Assembly (NCBI GenBank): GCA_963680875.1
Contig: OY804580.1
Coordinates: 113,711,534 to 113,775,533, forward strand
Direction of reading: 5' to 3'
Length of the DNA: 64,000 nucleotides
Source: Bathymodiolus brooksi
Taxonomy: Eukaryota > Mollusca > Bivalvia > Mytilida > Modiolidae
Shown here: positions 1 to 13,000 of the stretch, piece by piece
How the letters are laid out: each line of letters begins with the position of its first letter
How positions within the stretch are numbered: the stretch's first letter is position 1
The notes under the pieces: model-generated
The model's input: only the letters and a program-made list of their open reading frames with translations
Told to the model about the DNA's origin: nothing
Database searches by the model: none
Translations under genes and position numbers: made by a program

Positions 1-320
1 ATTGATGCATTTAGATGGGAGATCTTCCTCCTTCACTGTCACATGATCTGTAGTTCTAGAATCTCCATCCTAAAAATAGAAAATGATCTTTTTCTTTAAC
101 ATATGTAGCTCTAGAATCTCCCTTCTAAAAATTGACATTTTTAATTTAGTTGTCAGAGCCCTCCACCCAATAACCTATAGGTCTAGAATATGCAAAAAAA
201 GAGCATTTGTGTATTAAGATGACAGATATTTTCCTTCACATAATATGTAGGTCTGGAATCTCAATCCTAAAACAAACAGAGTACAGTCAAACTTTCCTTA
301 CAGTCACCTGCTGTTAACGA
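1..320. repeat. Degenerate short repeats in NBN 3' intron
   Basis: Four loosely similar blocks near 50, 107, 178 and 248 share GTAG-TCTAGAATCTC-ATCCTAAAA. Spacing is about 57-71 bases and divergence is high. No exon could be supported here. Confidence 0.5.
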
Positions 321-444
321 CAAACTTAAACCCCTCTTATCTCTCTGGGTTTTCCTCACTTAAGAAGTCTCGTAGTTACACGTTAGCTGAACAAGAAATG
401 TGTGCATCACAAAATACGTCCGTCTATATAAATTATCAAACGGT

Positions 445-870
445 ATAATGGTAATGATCCCAAAATAAATAGGGTTCTTCCCCTTCCACAGGGGAATCAT
501 GTGGCCAAGCTTGGTAAAGATCCAATATACAGAACTAAAGTTATCGTGCGGAAACGATCCTGTTGTCAAAAATTATATTTATAGTAACAGTGACCTTGAC
601 CTTATACCTAATGTTCCCAAAATAAATAGGGTTCTTCCCCTTCCACAGGGGAATCATGTGGTCAAGATTGGTAAAGATCCAATATACAGAACTAATGTTA
701 TCATGCAGAAATGGCCCTGTTGTCAAAAATTATATCTATAGTAAGTGACCTTGACCTTTGACCTAATGACCCCAAAATAAATAGGGTTCTTCCCCTTCCA
801 CAGAAGAATCATGTGGCCAAGTTTGGTAAAGATCCGATATACAGAACTAAAGTTATTGTACAGAAACCTG
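445..870. repeat. Three tandem copies of a ~156-bp repeat
   Basis: The motif AATAGGGTTCTTCCCCTTCC recurs at about 469, 625 and 781. It is followed each time by AATCATGTGG, GTAAAGATCC and ATATACAGAACTAA. Copies are roughly 90% alike and include GACCTTGACCTT runs. Open frames across it exist only because the copies are alike. Confidence 0.85.
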
Positions 871-1017
871 TGTGGACGCCCACCCGCCATACCCAATCAC
901 ATAATACGGCCCTGTCTCGAGACGGGTGAATAAAAATTGCTCAAAGCTACGATAAACAACAATAACTCAAATAACAAGTAAAGCATTTCGTTTGCTCCTA
1001 TTTTTAGTAATACAGAC

Positions 1018-1077
1018 CTGACCAGGTTTCTGTGTTGATACAAAGCCTTCTGTTGGCTCTGTGTCTCCTGCCTCGAT
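1018..1077 (-). CDS. NBN: NBN exon 13: short exon
   Basis: Acceptor TTATTTCAG and donor GTCTGT. Exactly 20 codons, phase 0 to phase 0, beginning [12 protein letters not shown] and ending QKPGQ. It is the weakest exon call after the low-complexity exon: similarity is not evident, but both splice sites and the open phase agree. The C-terminal MRE11-binding and ATM-binding segments are not between 1 and 1017. Confidence 0.65.
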
Positions 1078-4000
1078 CTGAAATAAATTGTCAGTATATT
1101 TATTGGGTTTTAAGTATCAAGACCTTGACACTGACATTATTGTCTTTGTCAATAACGCCTGAATTTATTTGACTTCACACTGAACGACAGATTTGAAGAT
1201 CAAAGTCAATTCGTTGATACTGATGGCTTTACTCTGTGAGATCGAAGAAAAATGTCCATATTACCGATAAAACTGACCATCACAATTATATATTTATTAA
1301 AGAATGCAAATGAAGTGAAGTTGTTTTTATTCAGTTTGTTTGTTTGTTTGCTTGATGGTGTTTAATGCCACTTTCAACACTATTTCGGCTACATCGTGGC
1401 GGTCAATTTATTAGTGAAGGAAACCAGAGTACCCGGAGAAAACCAACCACCTTTATCAAATCACTGACAAACTTTATCACATAATGTTGTATCAAGTACA
1501 CTTCGCCATGAACGGGATTCAAACTCACAACATTAGTGGTGATAGGCACTGATTACATAGGTAGTTGTAAATCCAACTACCATAACAATCACAATCACGA
1601 CAGTCTTTTGTCAGTAGAAGATACACAAAATAATGATCATTTACACCATCATGGTGAGAACATGCGTGAAAACAGAGGAGATTTATTCGTATATTACCTC
1701 CTTAGAAACATTTTTTTAGGATTTCTACCCACGCAGTTACAAGTTATTAAAGGGAATCAAATGGGAAAACAAATACCACAGAACCCTAAAATACCACACT
1801 GTCAGAACCCTAAAATAGGAAAATATCAATTCAATATACCTAGCATAAAAGTAGCCATTGGTGAAATCTTCAACACACTTTTGTTGCAGATGTAAATTTT
1901 TATTCAATTTCGTTTTTCCTGCTTTAAAGAAATCAAATTTATTAAGTTACAGTACCTTAACTGTTCTTTCATTGAATTGTCCTGTACTTTGTTTTGTTGG
2001 GGAATTCCTAGTTCTATTTTTAGAATTGTCATCAGAAACAGTATTATAATCTTCAGAAGCAGCTACGGTTTTTCTCCGTTTACTCGTAAGTCTGTTAAAC
2101 TCGTCATCAGAACTGTCCGTCACAATTTTCTTTTTTCGTTTCAGTCGATTACATGTATCTCCATCTTCATCTGAATCTTCAACAATAAATTTATGTTTAT
2201 CTGGTTTCCTTGACGATTCCTGCTTATCACTTTGAATTTCATCATCTGAATCATCATCAGACATACGTTTTGATCTTGATCTAGGTGTTGACAATGTTTC
2301 TTTTTTAGTATTTTTCCTTTGACTAGATCTATTTGATGGCAAGTCATCATTTGAGTCCTTGTTCGTAATTTTTTTATGCTGCGATGCAGTTGTTTCCCTT
2401 TCATTTCTTTTTTTTGACGGAAAGGCCATGATTTCATCCTCAGAATCACTGTTAACAGTAGTTTTTTTCAGAGAATCAATTATTTTGGATTTGCTCTTGG
2501 AACTGAAATCGGGAAAATCATCATCAGAGTCGTCCACGATGACATGACACTGATTCCTTTTATTTTCTAATTCATCATCAGAATCTTCAACAATTTCTTT
2601 TTTGACCTTGACCTTTTCTTTAGATTTTTGTTGCATAGGTGGTGAACTGGTTTTTTTACTTGGTGATGACCTAGTTGCAGGACTTGGTGATCGTCTAGGA
2701 GATGCTCTACGATTTCTACTTTCATTTTCAAGTCTAGATGGTGTACATACTTCCTGTTTTACTTTCTTTTTCAAAGGAATGATATCTATGATTTCCTCTT
2801 CTTCCTCAAAAGGTACCCTATAAATAAATATTTGTTCTCATGACATTAAAAACAGCATGGAAAAAAAGTGAGTGAGTGGTCGTTGTTTTAAGCCAAGTGA
2901 TCAATGTTTCAGCTATATCATGGTGAGAGTAAATCTCATTTCATTGATATGGTGATGATGTTCACTTTGTACTAGACCAACACACTTAGCTGGATTTTTA
3001 TAGTGCTAGCTCACTAAAACAATAGTCTGCGGGTAGACATGTCTCTCCACTTGATTCCAAGCCAACCAGTTTTTAAATACCATTCTTACCTGTCTTTGCT
3101 CTTGCTCCATAATACTGCATGCTTAACGGAGAAGCAACAAATACCAATCTGATAGTCGTTGACATGACAGGGGCTTGATCCCATGATCTACTGCACTGGA
3201 GGCAAGCATGCTAACCATTACACCACCGATGCAGTTCATAGAAAAGTGCAAGTTTTCCATAAGCCTCATTAGTATAAAAGCTAAAAAGACTGAGGTTTGC
3301 CACCGGAATGTTTCATTTTGTTGTGGGTGAATGCATTGTTGACCATTCCTGTTTAATTCCATATTTTCTATACATGAAGTGATAATAAAATCCAAGACTT
3401 CTTGAGAGAAAATCATATCATTTCAATTAGATCTCTGTCATAAATTTTTCTTTCCAGCATTTATTTTCTACAGCTCTGTATATAGCTGTGGAAGCACATC
3501 ATGATAAATTAAACTTTGAAACTTCATATATATACCTGATACAAACAATCTGATTAAAATTAGATCTGTCACATGCTCCCCTTTACTGATATGTTGTAGC
3601 ATGGGAGATATGAAGAAACTCCATTACAGGTCACAAGTGAACGATCCTATGTCATCACTATATAATGATATGTTAAATACATGTTTTGGTCAATCAGATT
3701 GCTTGTAGCATTCAGGGCAGTTAGCTACATTTTTTAATTTTTGCAATCACCATTTTCATTGGCTGGGACATAGGGTCATTCACACATGACCCTTAATGGG
3801 GTTTCCTCAAACCCCCATGCCGCAACATATGAGTAAAGGGAAGCAATAGAGAGATATGATTATAATCAACTGAAACAACAATCCATTAATCATTGTTAAT
3901 TGCTTGATCACAGAAAATCTAGATATCAAAACACAAATTCATTTGGATACCATTCAGCACTTTATTCCCACAATGCCTTGTACCTGTCCAATCAAAATGT

Positions 4001-7000
4001 AGATTTCAACCAGGTAGTTGTCAGTTTCCTTATTATATCTTTTTATTTATCATTGGAAAGGATAGTATTGTTTATTTCTTGTTACTAGTAGAATTATCAA
4101 CTATCAGGGGGTGGTCGTGATCATGTGGTAGTTGGATTTACAACTACCTGTGCAATCAGTACGTATCACCATTAAAGTTGTCAGTTCGAATCCTGATCAT
4201 GACGAGGTGTACTCAATACAACATTATGTAATAAAGTTTGTCAGAGAGTTATGGCAGATCGGTGGATTTTTTCCCAGGTACTCCGGTTTCCTCCACCAAT
4301 AAAACTGACCACCACGATATAACTGAAATATTGTTGAAAGTGGTGTTAAACACCATATACCTAACCCTTATCAACTATGACTGATAATTTATTTTTTCTC
4401 ATGAAAAAAAAATGTTTTCATTTCATTAAGTCGGATGCCTCTGTTTATGCAGAACTGCAGTAACCATATATTTATTGATTAATTGATTATTGTTTAACGT
4501 CTACAGTCATAACGATGAACACCAGTCCTCCGGCCCAAGACCAGTAAAACTTTGTTCGGACCAGTAAATTTTTCAGATTTTTAAAAAACTATATAAAAAT
4601 AAATTCAAGGATTTGATTCAGACCAGTAAATTCAAATTTTCATTTCGAGGACTGCGTCTAGCTAGCAGTATATCAGCTATATTCAGGACGTCAACATTTA
4701 TTGTAATAACCTTTTGCTGGCCTTTTTTGACGTAGACTGACTGTCTTCTGTAGTAATTGTCTGCTTCGTAGGAGACTTTTTTATTCTCTCCTGTGTGACT
4801 TCATTCCGTACAACACTATGATCTACCCGAGTCTTCCCCTAAAATAAATATGTAAAAGAAATTCATTTTTAGTCTCCAAAAGCTGGAATTATTCTCGTTA
4901 GAAAATAATAACTGAAACCATCTACACCCCTTTCAAAAAGGTCATTTTTGAGCTGTTCTGACAGATTCCTACAACTTTCACATTTTTTTCTTTCACGGAA
5001 AAAAATAGCTGAAATCGGCTAAATAACTAAAAAAAAATCATCCCTGCAAAAGTAAATATTAAAATGTTAGATTTGAATATCTACAGTAAAGCCTTCTTTA
5101 AATAAAACAATTAATTTAACCTTTATAAAATGAACACCTGTCTATTCCAAATACAAAAGTTGGTCCCAAGGAGGTTTGGTTTAGATATATGCTTCACTGT
5201 ATTTATATTTTTATATATCTTTCATATATGGTACTAGTCTTATGTAAATTAAAATAACTACAGTCAAACCTGTATTAAGAGGACACCATTGAAACAAAGA
5301 AAAAGTGGTCTTTTAAAGGGATATTAAAGCTCGTTTTTTAATCAAGGGCTTTCAAACTTTGTAGAAAGTTTCTAAATATACAGTTGACTCTCGTTATCTC
5401 GAATTCGATAGGACCATGGAAAAAATTCGAGTCAACCGTAGTTCGACTCAAGAGGAGCTACGAAGATACCGGAAGTGTGGTTTGCTTAACAACGAAAGGG
5501 AGACAACTCGAGTGAAATTTTGAAGAGCTAAAACCAGCATCGCATGTCCCTATTCTCGGAACGATTTTAAACATATTCGATGTTTTTGTTGCTGTTTTTT
5601 TCTCTCCGTTAAATTCTTTGAATCTTATGAAACGACTGATAACTTCTAGATATCTTTTTTTGTGTGAATGAATATGTTTATCCGTTTTGTTTATGTTTTT
5701 CACCTGTTGCATTGTCATTAAGCTTCACCCATCATGACGTATTTTTTTTTGTGCAATACTGTTTATTTACAATAAATGGTGTGTTTTTATTATTCAATAA
5801 AGTGTAGAAGAAAACTATTCTTCTTTAATCAAAATTAATTTCCAACAAATAATTCAATAGATAAAACGCTTCCTTTGTGTACTTTTCATAATCATTGATG
5901 TATGCCGACCCAAGCACACTTATTATGAATCGATAATTTTTGATTGTACACATCTAACCTGTGTCATAATACCAAGCCAATTCAAATATTATCACTAATT
6001 AATTTGACAGATTGTGAAATAAACATGTGAAATAGCCTAAGGTAAAAATGTCAAATTCAAAATTCAAAATCCTAAGGTAATACACATGTTTTGACAGGTA
6101 AATTTGACTTAACGAATGTAAATAATATGGCTTTCTACATCTCGGGACCAAAACTTTTATTCGAGACAACCGAAATTTCGACTCATCATAATCAACAGGA
6201 GTCAAATTATATATATTTATACACAACGAAGTTCGGGACTTCGATAAAAATTTGACTCAACCGGAAATTCGAGTCAACCGAATTCGAGACAATGAGAGTC
6301 AACTGTATATACATATATATATTGAACATGTGCACCTCCTATTATGGTAGTGTTTGGATAATATATGGATAGTGGAACTTAGTCATTTTTTGAAGAACGT
6401 AATTCAGCCCTTTCTGTCTTTGACCCATTTTCATGACCGTAGAATAGAGAATGGAAATCAAATGGGGAATGTGTCAAAGAGACAACAAACCGACCAAATA
6501 GTAGAAAACAGCCCAAGGTCCTTACAAACAATCCACCTTTGGTTCCGGTTGGACAATAAACATGGCCGCCAGCAGAGGTGAAAGTTTACATAGAAACCCT
6601 ATTCTAAATTACAATTTCTTAGTATTTCAAGTACAAATGATCTGATATGGAAACAAACCATGCAAATATGTTCTTAACTGACTTTTAAACTTCTAGAAAA
6701 AAAAAGTTCAATAAGGGCTCCAGAGGCCAGATATCTAGACAATCATAGTGGCTCAGGTTATACAGTTGAGTGTTTCAGGCTCCTGGGAGCCTCCAGTTAT
6801 AATGAGAATGTTTGTATGGAGTTCAGAGGTCAATTATATTAACAGTACACCATTTTTCAGATTGAAAATTGTTTCAACAAATGTAAAAACGTACAAATGT
6901 ACAGCAACTTTGTTATATATTGTATTCAAAAAAGGCGATATAATTATGACCCTGGGGAATGATAATGCTGGTAATTTGAGTAAATGTGTGATGCTGTGTT

Positions 7001-10000
7001 CCGTAAACATGATATGTATATATAAATTTCATTTTTTGTTGTGTATATCAATTCATTTATGCAAATGTTTCACAATAATTGCAGTATTACTTTGTACTTA
7101 ACAGTCAATAAGAAAACGGTTATTTTCAGGTCGAAAACCGTGTACACTGGTACCTTACCACAATTATATGGGTCCTTTTTGCACATTTTCCAATTGAGAT
7201 CTTTTCAAATTATTATTCTGCAAACATTTCTTATAGCAATTATTATTAATAACAATATAGGAAAATATTTGCTTACCAGGCAAAAAATAAAAAAAGAAAG
7301 AGATTGCGAATTTTTGGTCAAGGGGCACTACTTCAAAATTGGTCTTATTCCAAAAGCGATCAGTATCCATAAAATTCCATTTGGTCAAATGAAGTTTATT
7401 GATAAAAGTATCTTATGCCAAACTTTCATTAATTTTGAGGCATTTTATCAGTTTCTGGGAATTTTTAAGAATAATTGATTTTTTAGCCTTTTTCATAATT
7501 TTTATCAAGTAAATTTAGAGTTATCTCCCCTTTCGCTATTGATATAATGCTCTGAAAATACTGTGTTATAAATTTTCAGTTTATAGTTAGTTTATATGCA
7601 CAAAAAGAATATTGAATATAAATTGTCAATTATTAATAAAATATATATTTTTCCAGTAATGTGTGATTTTCTTTGAGATTTTTCATAAATTGGCACACTG
7701 CCAATAGGTGGCGCTCTATCACGTGACATGGCACGCAAAATCATTTTAATTCTGTGATTTCCTATTATGGTGGTCACTATCTACCTCTGACCCAAATATG
7801 AATAAAATTTGCCAACCTTGCATGTATAGGTCATTCATTGCATGGTTTTCTCATGGACTTGCACTTAACATATATTTTTTCAACTCGTGACGAAGGTTGT
7901 TTCCTTTCAATTTAATTGTAAAAACTATCCAAAAATACTTTGCACGCCCATATAATCCCTAATATCGTTAAAATATCACTTAAAAGGGTCGAAATGAATT
8001 TTTGTCCAGGAAGCAAACATTCAGTTAATGGAAAAACTGCAAGATATGACAGAATTATCAACGAATTATGTCACTTTTACAAAGTTTCATTGATAAAAAC
8101 CGGGTTAATGTTTCATAAATATCATTTATTGAACCAATTGCAAGTTTTCATGAGATACAAAAAATTACCAAAATGAGCTTTAATATCCCTTTAAGACAGG
8201 TGACTGCTTAAAAGAGGTTCAATTCATATGAAATTTTCTATGACAAGACAAGAAAAAGGTTATCTTTCAATAAAGGTGACTGCTTAATACAGATGACCAC
8301 ATGGGCAGGTTCTACTGTGCACGGCATGATGAAAACACATTTTTGGAAGCAGCAACAATAGGTTAGAGAGAAATTTAATATATGTATATCAGAACAATGA
8401 TAATGACACAGAGGTTGCTATGGAAACAGAGATAATTAACAACAGACCTGGTTTTCAAATTCAGTTTCATCTAGCACTGTTTCACACTTCTTTTTCCTTA
8501 TCCTTGTAGGTGATCTGTACAAATGTAAATATACAATAGAAACAAAAAGTTAAACACCAGTATTTTTTATCAAAGGTCATATTATTTACAGCAGTAATAC
8601 TTAGGCTGGATCACTGCTAGTTACTATTGCATTAGCCCCCTATTATAAGGCCACTTTCGCCAAAAGCCATCACTCTTATCAGGCCAGATTTCAGACGCAC
8701 TGAGAGAGCAAAATAATACTAAATTGTCCCCTCAAGGAATGCCACCCCTCTTATAAGGCCACTCTCACCAAAGGCTACTCCTCTAGGCTCTTATCAAGCT
8801 AGAGTTCAGATGCACTGAGAGAGTTAAATACTACTAAATTGTCCCCTCAAGGAATGCCACCCCTCTTATAAGGCCACTCTCACCAAAGGCTACTCCTCTA
8901 GGCTCTTATCAAGCCAGAGTTCAGATGCACTGAGATAGCAAAATACATGTACTACTAAATTGTCCCCCTCAAGATATGCCACCCCTCTTATAAGGCCACT
9001 TCCATCAAAGGCAATGCTTTTATCAGGCCAGATTTTAATACATTCAGGATTGACATAGCAAAATACAATTAATCAGGTCCCTCAAGAAATGCCACACCTC
9101 TTATAAAGCCACTAATTTCATCGCAAAAGGGATGGCCTTATAAGAGGGATATTTCGTATTCATCATGAGCAGGGTTCACCACACTTGCAAAAAACAGGGA
9201 GACTTGACTTCTCTCTCAGAGACCATGAGGGAGAAGTGAAGGCATGACAGGGAGAAGTGAAGGCATGACAGGGAGACTTCCAACAGCGTCATAGAGATAT
9301 ATTTTCGCAAAAATAATTTTTTTTTCACATTTTTTTTTATATTTGCATTTGAAGTGTGTCTTTGCTAATATCTTGTTAATATCCTTCATATTTAACAATA
9401 AATTCATGTTTTGTATTTGTTTTATTATTATTATTGATCTTATATTTGTTGATTTTAGATTTTATTCATTTTTGCCTTGAAATCTGTAAAGATATGAATG
9501 ACATCTAAATGTTTGTTTCCTTCCCCCGATTTTATACGTCCCCATGATCGCCGTGTTTAAAATTTGACAAGTTGATTGTTTAGCTTTTAAAAAGCTACAA
9601 ATAACTCCAGTTTTGTAAAATAATTAGAATACAACATAATTCAACGGCCAATTTGGTACAGGAAGCATATGTTTGTATATTTTTAGATTTGGGATCTAAT
9701 TTTCACCTGGAATTTCGTCAGTACAAATTTACAGAAGTTTGCCACGATTTTTTTCAACTTTTGTATCAATAAATTAAACCTTCTTTATTACTTGAATAAA
9801 ACCTTTTTCTCTCATTCTTATGTATTTTCACATTGATTACAATTGCTTTGTCAATCAGCTTTACCATAAAACGAAGATAATTTGCAAGAAAAGAGTGACT
9901 TGCAAAAAGAAACAAGGCGACTTTAATTTCGCTCTGTAGTCGAGGGAGAGCGACTTCAGCCGGTATAGGGCGAGAATTTCGCCCACTTCGCCTGGTTTGG

Positions 10001-13000
10001 TGAGCCCTGCATCATGAGGATTTATACATTTCGTAATTGTGAAATTATATATTATGTTGGAAACCAGATTCTTTACATACAAGTCTTTTCTGTATAAGTT
10101 TAATATTTACCAGAAACCAAAAATAGGTCTTTCCAATCTACATGTATTTATAGTTAATTACGAAATACATTTTGTAGGTGTCTGTAAAGACACCACATTT
10201 GTTTGGCTTTTTTAAAATCATTTTATGACTATCCACAGATTGTAAATACTTCATAACCTTCAAAATAATGGAAATAATGAATAGATAACTTGCTATACAT
10301 GTATATTTTTCAGTGTGTATTACTGCAATATGCAAATATCTACTGTGTCATTTTCACAATAACAGTCAATATATATACAACCATTTTGTGCTCAGCGTTG
10401 ACTATGCTGAAAAAATAGTTGCCAGAGTAAAATGATTTTATTGCAAAATCTACAAGAAATAATTATGAGCAAATATGGCAGCATTTGGTTTACAATAGCA
10501 ATAGTTCTCTGATATTGTTTGTCAATATCAAAAACCTGCCCCCTTTTCTTCACATGGGGCTAGCTTCCAGACAATTATAATGTTCTCCACACTTCCATGC
10601 TTTGCTTCATCCATCTCTGCAGTCGTGATCAGGATTGTCAGTTTTGACACTAGTTTTTTCTGAGCACTCTAGTTTTCTCCATAAAAGAATTAGTGAAATC
10701 CACAATATAACTGGAATATTGTTGTACAATGTAAATGGCAATAAATAACCATAGTTCGTGTTGCTCAATTTTTAGTTTACTGTGTAGTGTTTTGCAGATC
10801 GTTGTTTGTCCTTTTGCCTTTTTTCTTTTGTCCATTGTATTGTCTGTCCTTCAATTTATGGCTTCAGACCTCTTTGGCATCTTCAAACTTATCTTTTTTC
10901 AATGTTGTCTAATGTTTAGTAAAACCTAACCTGTCTGGAGAGACTACTGTATTGGCCACTAGAATATCTGTATGGGATACAGACTGTGAAGGAACATGTG
11001 CAAGAATCTGACTTCCTAGAGAAAAAAACAAGGAAAATTAATTCTTAATACTGATGAAAAAAAGATAAACATATACATGTACTATCACCTAGTTGTTTTG
11101 CTAAAATGGATTTTTAAGAGAAATAGTGCATCAAAGGTTGGCCCTGCGATGAGAGATGCAATGGGAAGTCTGTTTCATATAAAATAATTAACAGTTTTGT
11201 GCTACCATTCATTAATTCTTAAACTGCTTAAAATAATTCTTTCGTATGATAGAATTATCTTGATGTAAAGTTAATTATTTAACAAAACAAAATTAATTGT
11301 CCGAGCCTAGGTAAAAGTGTGTCTATATAAGAACATGAGCCTAGGTAAAAGTGTGTCTATATAAGAACATGAGCCTAGGTAAAAGTGTGTCTATATAAGA
11401 ACATGAGCTTAGGTAAAAGTGTGTCTATATAAGAACATGAGCCTAGGTAAAAGTGTGTCTATATAAGAACATGAGCCTAGGTAAAAGTGTGTCTATATAA
11501 GAACATGAGCCTAGGTAAAAGTGTGTCTATATAAGAACATGAGCCTAGGTAAAAGTGTGTCTATATAAGAACATGAGCCTAGGTAAAAGTGTGTCTATAT
11601 AAGAACATGAGCCTAGGTAAAAGTGTGTCTATATAAGAACATGAGCCTAGGTAAAAGTGTGTCTATATAAGAACATGAGCCTAGGTAAAAGTGTGTCTAT
11701 ATAAGAACATGAGCCTAGGTAAAAGTGTGTCTATATAAGAACATGAGCCTAGGTAAAAGTGTGTCTATATAAGAACATGAGCCTAGGTAAAAGTGTGTCT
11801 ATATAAGAACATGAGCCTAGGTAAAAGTGTGTCTATATAAGAACAAAACCTGTATCAAAGTTTGTCAGTTATTTGCGACAGGTCAGTGGTTTCCTCCACC
11901 ACTAAAACTGACCCCCACGATATAACTGAAATATTGTTGAAAGTGGCGTTAAACAACATAAAATCAAATAAAAAATATTGTAACTGTGCTCAGGTTAGTG
12001 TATTTCTATAGAACCAAACCTACCCGTGTCTCCGTCTGGATTACAGTGTGTCTCTGTTGAACAGTATAAAACAGCAAAACCTAATTCTGCATCTTGTATC
12101 ATGTGCTTTTTATGTCTATAAAGATTAAAACACAGTAAGAAAAATATCTATAGTCTCTTTCTTAATTATTTAATTCTTAACTAACTTAAATTAAAAAAAG
12201 TGATTTAAAATAATTCTCATACTATGTAATAATGACTTTACTTTTAACATATTTTATTGTTCAATAAGAAACAATTGGATAGGACACAAGTTTCACAACT
12301 TAGAAACGTCTTCTCCAATACATACATGAATTAATACAAAATGAACTTATATAATATTATATACATATTTCATATTAAGTGATGACATGAAAAAAACAAA
12401 AAAAAAACAAACAAAAACTAAAAATGTTGAGCGTCATGCAGGTGGATTATCCAAGCTAAAATATACTTAATCGAACACACCCTTTCATTTAAATGACACG
12501 AACACACCAAACATTCAATTGGGATTTAACTTTCTAGTGGATTTATATATAAAGTGAGTGCTTAATTAAGGTATTTAACATGTGAAGATATAGGGAGGAA
12601 TCATTATTCTATTAACGTTCGGCAAGTATATTGCTTTTTTTTATAATATTTTTGTTAAAAACTGTTATTTATGATATGACGACTCGCTAATCCAGTTGCA
12701 TGAGGCTGTCTCGAAACTAGTTCATACGATCTTGATCAATAAAGTAAGACATAAATCTATTATTAACCTGTTACACATTACAAATATGACTAATTTACAA
12801 ATATTTATGATCACGACATAGAAAAGCGACAGGTGTTTTTAATGTATTTTTGTACAGCCAAAAATATGGAACAATTTATATCACAGTTAAGTGTTTCATT
12901 TCCGAATAATAATAAATCAATATTTACCGGAATTCCAATCAAATTCAACTTATTTATTTCAAATAACATAATATGCAATAAGGTAAATCTGTTACAGTGT

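Larger units (their letters stand above)
5317..8190. mobile_element. piggyBac-like non-autonomous element, TTAA flanks
   Basis: The terminal inverted repeat AGGGATATTAAAGCTC is at 5317, and its complement GAGCTTTAATATCCCT ends at 8190. Both ends are bordered by TTAA (5313-5316 and 8191-8194), the target site of the piggyBac superfamily. The 2,874-bp interior has no transposase. It contains another TIR element (5381-6305) and an 'aatgtgtcaaagagacaac' repeat (about 6440-6590) that I associate with bivalves. Confidence 0.85.
5261..8317. mobile_element. Outer TIR element split by a nested transposon
   Basis: The left end CAGTCAAACCTGTATTAAGA is flanked by TA (5259-5260). The right end reads ...CTGTATTAAGCAGTCACC on the reverse strand and closes with GGCAGGTTCTACTG at 8317. 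Removing the insertion at 5317-8190 leaves an element of about 180 bp, a Tc1/mariner- or pogo-sized MITE. The right flank is TG rather than TA, so the target duplication is imperfect. Confidence 0.7.

Noticed and set aside
3060..3125. Possible extra NBN exon with a GTAAG donor upstream of exon 12
   Set aside because: The stretch is part of a SINE-B copy in minus orientation. Exons 11 and 12 already join in phase.
7041..7478. 145-residue frame as a piggyBac transposase remnant
   Set aside because: No catalytic Asp context or Cys-rich tail. Composition is that of random AT-rich DNA.
11303..11846. CRISPR-like regular repeats (also 16611-17152 and 23807-24120)
   Set aside because: Units are directly contiguous with no spacers, and the surroundings are a eukaryotic intron-containing gene.
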